NCBI GenBank assembly: GCA_963691655.1
Contig: OY829327.1
Coordinates: 58,726,079 to 58,790,078, forward strand
Length of the DNA stretch: 64,000 bases
DNA from: Toxonevra muliebris
Lineage: Eukaryota > Arthropoda > Insecta > Diptera > Pallopteridae
Reading direction: 5' to 3'
The stretch's first letter is position 1. The number at the start of each line of letters is the position of its first letter. Below are positions 57,165 to 64,000 of the stretch, in pieces. Below the pieces are notes generated by a model. The model worked only from the letters and a program-made list of their open reading frames with translations. It had not been told where the DNA came from and ran no database searches. The translations under genes and the position numbers were made by a program.

Positions 57165-57765
57165 AGTTTGACAGTCACTACATCATTCTATTTAAAATAT
57201 TTATAGTTTGACAGCCACTCTAATTACATAGTAGGTGTATAAATATGAAGCGTGGCTTCAACTATCAGATGGCATAGCTGTCATGTATAGTTTGTGTCGA
57301 GGATGCAAAGCATTGCATTCATTGTTGTAAAAATCATTACTTTAGCGGGAGTAGAATATATATGTGTGTATATACACACAAGACTAAAAATCAGAAAATA
57401 ATAATTTAAAAAAAAAAAATTTTAATATACTACGTTTTTAAAACGGAGAAAAAAGTATAAAATAATTTCTCCTAGTCCGCTGAAAATTTGTAATTGTGAA
57501 TTTTAGTAGGTATGAAGATACTTGCATGATTTAAAACAAAAAAACGTGGGTCGTATGCAATAGGAAATTGATGGATGAATAGTTCACCAAATTCGCTAGC
57601 AATTTTACCTCTATCCATATGCATCCCACGTTTTTATTTTCAAGCATGCAAGTATTTTCATATCTACTAAAATTCACAATTACAAATTTTCAGCACAATC
57701 TGTAAGGTTAGGAATTATTTTATACATACTTTTAAGTCCGTTTTAAAAACGTAGTATATTAAACA
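57165..57765. mobile_element. Foldback repeat, copy 2, with long inverted arms
   Basis: 57165-57325 matches 19860-20030. 57412-57540 and 57625-57765 are inverted copies of each other over about 130-150 bp: TTAATATACTACGTTTTTAA, GAAAATTTGTAATTGTGAAT and ATACTTGCATGATTTAAAAC appear reversed on the right. The loop is about 80 bp. Copy 1 at 19860-20320 has only the inner part of the left arm. No ORF. Confidence 0.8.
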
Positions 57766-57879
57766 TTTTTTTTAATTTAAATTTTTTAGTTATCTTTGGG
57801 TTGGTGCTATATATTGGCATGATTTTCCGTATATAAGCTTTATTTCGATTTATGCATTACTTGGAAGTGTTCGCTAAAT

Positions 57880-58165
57880 GCCCAATTGGCTCCAAATGAC
57901 TTCAATTGACTTCAAAATCCCGATTGACTCATGTGACTCCAATTGACTTCAAAATCCCAATTGACTCCAAGAGACTCCAAGTGACTTCAAGGCAGTCATG
58001 ATTTTGGAGTCATAAGATTTGCATTCCCATGATTTCAAAAAAAGATTGCATTCCCTTGACTCTAAAAAAGATTTTTCTAAATGAATAACCAATCGGCGAC
58101 TCCAAAAAAGACTTCTAACTCCATTTTTTATTCTGGAGTCAAATATGTTATTCAATGACTGCAAT
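57880..58165. repeat. Short-motif repeat tract (GACTYCAA type)
   Basis: TGACTTCAA, TGACTCCAA and GACTCCAA variants occur at least a dozen times at irregular spacing, with longer repeats such as CAATTGACTTCAAAATCCC. A 71-codon minus frame here is a by-product of the repeat. Confidence 0.7.
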
Positions 58166-58232
58166 CATGAATTTTCGGTTATTAACTGTGACTTCAAGGT
58201 ATTGCAATTAAATTGAATGCACTCTTTTACAG

Positions 58233-59425
58233 AAAATCTTAGAAACAGTAATTAAAACCCAACTGATGAAATATCTAGACGACAATAATCTAATTATTCC
58301 TCAACAATCGGGATTTTGTAAAAAACATTCATGCGAAACAGCACTCAATGTGGTTATAGCAGATTGGAAAGAGCAACTTCATAATAAAGACGTAATTATA
58401 GCAGTATTCCTTGATTTAAAGAGAGCCTTCGAGTCTGTAGATAGAGAAATTATTCTACAAAAACTATTTAAAATGGGATTGAAAGATAAAAAACAGAAAT
58501 GGTTTCGTAGTTATTTAACAGAATGACTTGGAGAATTTATATAAATGGTTATGCAGTAATAGACTTAGGCTCAATATTGGTAAGACGAAATATATGATTA
58601 TAACTAGAAATAATATTAATGATGTAGAAACGTATGAGGTAAAAATTAATAATGAAGTAATCGAACAAGTAACCAAAATTAAATATTTAGGTGTACTTAT
58701 AGATAATAAGTTACAATTTAATGACCATATAGACTACATAGTCAGCCAAATAGCTAAGAAAATAGGATTTATAAAACGAACGTGTAAATATATTAAAAAA
58801 AACCTGAAAATATTAGTTTATAAATCTATAATTGAACCCCATTTTATATATTGTCCGTCCATACAGTTTATTATACCTGACAGTAAAATTTAGAAACTCC
58901 AAAAGCTCCAAAACAGAGCCTTGCGATTTATTCTTAAGAAACGATATGATAGTTGACAATAGTTGACATGTTAAATAATTTGAATTGGCTTAGTATTAAA
59001 CAAATCATCTTTTTTTATACAATGAAATTTATATTTGATATAAAAAACGGAAGACTACCTGAATATTTAAGTGAGAATATAGTATATGTAAGAGATTCAT
59101 ATGCAATTGACACAAGAAATAAAAATAACTTTAAGTTGCCAGTTTTTCGGACAGAGACAGATAAAACCAACCTTAACTATAAGGCTTAAAATGGTTTAAT
59201 GAACTGCTCCAAGATATAAATGAATGTGATAATGCTAATGTATTTAAATGAAAATTGTATTGTTATTGTAAGTTGTTACCAACTCAATAAAAGTCACATA
59301 TTATATGTTATTTGTATTTTTTTTCATTATATTTCTATATTTTAATGTTTAATTACCTAATACTATATATTGTTAAACTTATTTAGGCTTAAAGAAAGCT
59401 GTAACAAATAAATAAATAAATAAAT
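58233..59425 (+). pseudogene. CR1/Jockey-like LINE, 3' part, polymerase core deleted
   Basis: Reads KILETVIKTQLMKYLDDNNL, IPQQSGFCKKHSCETALNVV and IAVFLDLKRAFESVDREII (motif A with its catalytic Asp) to FRSYLTE, then a stop at 58525. The next frame begins at LENLYKWLCSNRLRLNIGKT, so the segment with the YxDD motif is deleted. IKYLGVLIDNKLQFNDHIDY, LVYKSIIEPHFIYC, KLQKLQNRALRFILKKRYD and LNWLSIKQIIFFYTMKFIF follow with a frameshift. The element ends in (AAAT)n at 59405-59425, a LINE-type microsatellite tail. 5' truncated and dead. Exact clade uncertain. Confidence 0.88.
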
Positions 59426-59530
59426 ACAGCTCTGGTATACTGAATATAGAATGATAAAATAAAAGTAACATTTTATCCTTTTCGTCAGTTTCAACCAGCA
59501 TATCCTCTACCATTCCATCAAATTTTTAAT

Positions 59531-59785
59531 TTAAATATTCATAATGGGATCTTTTTGGTATGACATTTTTTTCACAAAACCTTTTTAAATCGTTATACTT
59601 CGCCGCTAAAAGTTTTTGTTCACTGTCATATAAAACAACTGGAACGTCATTAGCAATGCAAACTTTGCGTCTTGATATTATAACTCCGCTGAGATCATAC
59701 TCTTTAACATCAGAATTTTTATTTTTTTTCCAAAAGTCACAGATCGTAAAGTATTGAATATAATTTTGCTGCTGGAAGTATTACT
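59531..59785 (-). pseudogene. Unidentified coding remnant
   Basis: The minus frame reads QQNYIQYFTICDFWKKNKNS, DVKEYDLSGVIISRRKVCIA, NDVPVVLYDSEQKLLAAKYN and DLKRFCEKNVIPKRSHYEYL then Asn and stop. It is protein-like and starts after a possible acceptor (CTTCCAG). I do not recognise the family; the style resembles the C-terminal end of a transposon protein. No upstream part found. Confidence 0.35.
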
Positions 59786-59789
59786 TGAA

Positions 59790-60690
59790 AAAAGCTTTGT
59801 AATATCTGAAATCTAAATAGCTCATAATTATGCAGTTACAACCAATGGGATTCGTTCTGGCGTTATACTATATACACCCAATTAGTACGATGAGATATAT
59901 CTTTACTTTTCACATCATATATTCATCATTCTACTGATTTTTAATTTTATTTTTGTGGTGGAGATACGTTATAAAACTAAAGAGAGATTAAAATACTTTC
60001 GTACATTTATTCACACTAGCCTAAAACATTTTGTACACTAAAACGCAATACTAAACAATACTACACTACAAACAATACTAAATTTTCGTAAAATAATGGA
60101 AGAATAAATAACTTTCTTAGAAAATATGCTATTGTTAATTGGAAAAATTCACCATTATGCATCCAATACAAGTTTAAAACCGATCACTCTTCGGCAGTCT
60201 TTATTACAACTCTAGTGCAGTTTCCCTATTTACTCTATGCATTAACCCTTAAATACCCACTGCTCATTGCAGTGACTTAGTGACGGATACAAGAATAACA
60301 ATTTCCATATGAACCCAAACGCCAAAACGCGGGCTGGTGCGTTCGTGTATCGTTTTTTTTTTTTTTTTGCTTATTCATAAACTTTATTTCGATGACTAAC
60401 AGTTTCAAAGGTATGGACATGTGAAAACTTATCCTGTTCTTGTAGCAAAGCATTTCACAATTTCTATGATCTATTTTCAAGGTAAAAGATCGTGGAAAAT
60501 ATAACAATAGGAAACATTTATTCAGTTTTCGGTTTTAGATTGGTTTATAATGGGTCGAGAATTAGTAGAATTTTAAGAATTAGTAGAATGTTAAGAATAA
60601 TTTAAGGTCGCTGATTTCTATCCTGTATTCTCTCTTTCCCAGCTGGGATTTTCTTTATATCGACCCGAAACCTATAATTTTGTTTTTTTT
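59790..60690. other. AT-rich spacer
   Basis: No gene recognised. A run of about 17 T is at 60352. Confidence 0.5.
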
Positions 60691-60699
60691 TTTTGTGGA

Positions 60700-60895
60700 T
60701 TCAATTCTCTATCTGAGAATAGAACCCGTTGAACTGGTATTTGAGTCACGTATTTAAGAACTAAATCACCGAAATGATCCATTTTATTAGAACAATCCAT
60801 TTGGACATTTTTAAAGAATTTAACCCCATCTGGGAATCGAACCTGAGGCAGATGAAACTCCAGTCAAGCACTCATCCATCGTCAAACTGTTTCTG
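60700..60895 (-). mobile_element. tRNA-like segments, possible SINE fragments
   Basis: On the minus strand CAGGTTCGATTCCCAGATGG (about 60828-60850) has a perfect B box, preceded by GTGCTTGACTGGAG. A second, weaker B box (GGGTTCTATTCTC) is at about 60713-60730. AGTTTCATCT words recur near 21545. No target duplication was found, so these are tentative. Confidence 0.4.
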
Positions 60896-61018
60896 AACTA
60901 GATTAGCAGCTTCTGTAGGAGATTAATTTGACGCTAAAATGGCAGTATCGTCTGGATAAGTAGCTATAGTAACACCATCAGTTTAAGGCAGGTCGCAGGT
61001 AAAAATCGAATAAAGAGC
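60890..61018 (-). pseudogene. Jockey-like LINE reverse transcriptase fragment with altered YADD
   Basis: Minus strand reads VLGPALYSIFTCDLP, a stop, then GVTIATYPDDTAILASN and PTEAANLVQKQFDD. This is the catalytic motif C region; the usual YADD is YPDD. It is cut on the right by the mariner relic directly before VLGP, and on the left by tRNA-like sequence. Confidence 0.8.
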
Positions 61019-61029
61019 AGGACCCAAAA

Positions 61030-61680
61030 CAAGTTTATTCATCTAAATCTATATTGTCCCATTCAAAGTAATTCACATCGACTGCAACACACTTATGCCA
61101 GTGCTAGATCCAATCCTCGAAACATTTTTTATATTCGGTTTTCGGTATGTCCATCAGTGCTTCCTACGATTTTTCCATTACTTCCTCTCGGCTGCTGAAA
61201 CGCGTTACCCGTAATGGTTTTTAACTCGATTGAACAGAAAGAAGTCACAGGGAGCCATATCAGGTGAATTCGGTGGCTGTTGGATGGTATTTGTTGCATT
61301 TTTCGTCAAGAAATTACGAATAATGATGGCACTGTGCGACGATGTGTTATCATGGTGCAAAATCCACGAGTTTTCTGTCCACAATTCTGGTCTCTTTCGG
61401 AAAATTGATTCACGCAAACGTCTCATAGCGCCCAAATAATACTCTCTGATGGTGAATTTTCGGTTATTGACCAACATTTTTTTTACTTTATCAACGTTTT
61501 CGACGGTTTTCGATGTAGATGGTCTGCGTTCATCATCTTCGATTGACTCACGACCACTTTTGAACCGCTCGTGTCACTGGTAAACGACCGTTTTCTTTAG
61601 AGAATCGTTGCCGAAACACTTTTCCAACATTTCCAACGTTCGTGCACCATTAAATCCATTTTTTACGTAAAATTTAATAC
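61030..61680 (-). pseudogene. mariner transposase relic with internal deletion
   Basis: N-terminal part FNGARTLEMLEKCFGND ... HERFKSGRESIEDDERRPST (61665-61490), then VKKMLVNNRKFTIREY joined directly to YLGAMRRLRESIFRKRPELW: the first-Asp region is missing. The second Asp is in HHDNTSSH and the third in SPDMAPCDFFLF with 34 residues between (DD34D). After a stop at 61205 the C-terminal part continues (LMDIPKTEYKKCFEDW, VDVNYFEWDNIDLDE) to 61035. Different mariner lineage from 51939. Inserted in the LINE fragment at 60890-61018. Confidence 0.85.
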
Positions 61681-61749
61681 AATACAATTTAATAAAATTG
61701 TAAAAAATCGCCAACACACACAGAGATACATGTACTCTTGGCTACGAAA

Positions 61750-64000
61750 CTTTTGCAATGTCAAGCTATGACGCTAAGATTTAGAGGGAATATCAATAAC
61801 AGATGTACCAACTTAACAAGAAAAAAAAAAAAAACAGAACTCGAATCGGAACGATGGGAGCGCAACACGGTGGTTGTTCCGGGAACTTTTTGATCAAGGT
61901 GGTATTCTTATTTTCTTGTATTATTAGCAATCTACTACTTCGAATATTTTCGAGAATATTGCTAGCAAATTTATAGGTCTATATGAGGGCACTGAGTTTT
62001 CAGCTTTATTTGGTTTAGGTATCATTATTTTAGCACATTTCCATAGAGAAGGAAAGTGGTTTAATGAGCAAGACTATTCCTTATTCTTATAATTGAAAGT
62101 AAATCGTAATAACTAAAAAAACAATAACTAATTATGTTCTCCTTTTTTCCTGTTTAATTTATTAAATTTTTAAGTGTTTGAAAATCTTTTGGCGGGGAAA
62201 TTTCCCCCTTGTCCCGCTCTGCCCTACTACCTCTAGGTATGTTTTTAATTGAAATCGGACGTACTGGGCGTTTAAGGGTTAAATAACAAAAATAATCTTA
62301 AGAAAATTGTTAATGTGGAAACCGTTATATCGTCACTACCGTTGCAATTATATCAACTATATTATGTCGGTATCATACACCGGTATCAGTACTGAGATCT
62401 AGTCCAAGGATGTTGATTGACAATATCATGCCATAGGAAAAAAAGTATGAGGCCTATATAACCTGAAAATTAATTATGGAATATCTCAGGAACCATTAGT
62501 GGCACGGTTTTAAGATTTAGTATGGAAACATTATTTGTCAATGGCATTTTGTGGAAAGATAATGGCGAGGGTTAGTGGGCGTACAACTCCATACAACTCC
62601 AATGGTTTTTTTTTTTTAGATATATCAGAACTAGAACAGCACAACATTGAAAGTTGGTACAAGGATATTGGTTGGCAAAACCATACTACAAAAAAAATGT
62701 GGATGGGATTAACAAAGACTTTTCATTATTGGATATCTTAGGTACTATTTATGGTGCGGTAATAAGATTTTAAATATGATTCGTCTATAGAATTCTGTTT
62801 TTAAAATATGAGTGGGCTTGATTTAGTGAGTGCCATGCAACCCTGATTTTTAATAAGGTATATTTCCTAAGTTCTTTATGGTACATCATTGATAGTTGGG
62901 ACGAGAACTTTGGTTGCCAGTGGGATGCTATAAGAAAAACACGAATGGCTTAGAGAAAATGGGTGAGACACCTCCCTTACGAAAAAATTTTTGAAACGGC
63001 ATATCTGAGTTTGTTTGTGAAAGTGGTATGTCTATAGTGAGAATTGTTTTATGTTTTTGTTGCAGTAAAACTCAACTTTTTAAAAAAAACTATTGTTCTT
63101 TGTATATTATAATGCAGCAAAAGTATGGTGTATTATAAGAGAAATAAATCTAGCACCCTTTTTATAACTCTTGAAGTGACAGCACTGTTTACTAGTAGAA
63201 ACTAGTAACAATTTTGCTTTCAGACGATCGTTTTTATTGAATCTTTTTTTTAATGCAAGCACTCCAATAAAAATAGTTTAAGAATAAATCGACAAGATCT
63301 AGTTTACCAGTTGCTATTATGTAAAACGAATCAATAAAAGGCAGAAACAATTGAAAATATTAATACTGTATACGCAAATATCAAGTATTTATTTTTGATT
63401 ATTTTTAATTAATTTGCGATAAGTATCATATTGTGCAGGGAGTTAGAGGAAACTGGTGACCAATTGGAACACTTCATATGTATTACAGGGAATCTCATGG
63501 ATATCATTGAATAGGTAGTAGGAGTATATCAATCTAGCATTTTCAGGGCTTTATATGCTTTATTCGACTTTATGCCAAAAATCTGGCTTTCGGATCATAG
63601 TGCCCCGAAAGAAACCTTCATACAAACGAAATTTTAAAATTGTTACTGCCGTAATTCACGGGGAAAACTTAGGGAATATAGTATTAAATTTTTATGAGGC
63701 AGTATTTTTTTTTGTTAAATGTAAATTAATCATCATATAATCTAGCTTTTGCTAGATTTTGCTAATCATATAATTTCTTCAAGCCATCCAAATGTTAATG
63801 ACAATCATTTCTCAAATGTAAATAAGAATTAATGCATTGATAAAATACATTTGAATTTTGCATTCAATGACTTGTTTTGAGGTTATCAATATGAAATTTT
63901 TGTGTACTGCGAACAAAATCAGAATCATGTTTGTAAATATTATGGACAATAGTAAGAAGAAGAACAATGCATCCACATACAGTGCTGTACAAAACATTTG
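61750..64000. other. AT-rich stretch to the window end
   Basis: No gene, RNA or named repeat recognised on either strand. GGTTTTAAGATTT-like and ATATCTCAGGAAC / ATATCTTAGGTAC words recur at 62480-62510 and 62730-62775, suggesting a weak local repeat. Confidence 0.5.

Overview
This is nuclear DNA from an insect, most likely a higher (schizophoran) fly. The evidence is spliceosomal introns of 56-67 nt, AT-rich spacers, AATAAA signals, fly-like orthologues of single-copy genes, and dense insect transposon families (Jockey/LOA-like LINEs, copia, mariner, a DD37E mariner relative, PIF/Harbinger, hAT MITEs, tRNA-derived SINEs). The species cannot be named from the sequence alone.

Host genes are few. 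EBP2 (rRNA processing, +, 14800-15865, three exons) faces a single-exon GPATCH4-like G-patch gene (-, 15918-16760) tail to tail with 52 bp between stops. ATPsynC (mitochondrial ATP synthase subunit c, -, 24751-26780, three coding exons, 138 aa) lies about 8 kb to the right. At 47738-47837 (+) sits the first coding exon of a JAZF1-like zinc-finger gene; no further exon was recognised, so much of 47838-64000 may be its first intron.

The rest is mostly transposon-derived. 1-3158: 5' part of a LOA/R1-like LINE (-) with intact ORF1 and an open endonuclease. 3160-5976: a foldback-like structure in which tandem ~164-bp repeats lie in inverted orientation around a 1.3-kb core that carries a SINE with a perfect 16-bp target duplication. 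6232-7320: two tandem copies of a palindromic MITE, one with a nested 482-bp element. 8406-10116: a second SINE copy split by two later insertions, one a clear hAT MITE with 8-bp duplication. 10800-13400: LINE and Tc1/mariner fragments and a 418-bp hAT MITE. 19860-20950, 29250-29850 and 30560-33300: more MITEs and a complete but dead DD37E element. 37030-45840: an apparent four-level nest (MITE, copia, an IS630/mariner-type fragment, and a near-complete two-gene PIF/Harbinger). 51590-53184: a Tc1 relic cut by a mariner with perfect 27-bp inverted repeats. 57150-62000: a foldback pair, a CR1/Jockey-like LINE lacking its YxDD segment, and a mariner relic lodged in another LINE.

The strongest candidate for something undescribed is the inverted, two-subtype 164-bp array at 3160-5976. 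The most informative part for history is the set of nested insertions, where an empty-site copy of a repeat elsewhere in the same window proves the insertion junctions.
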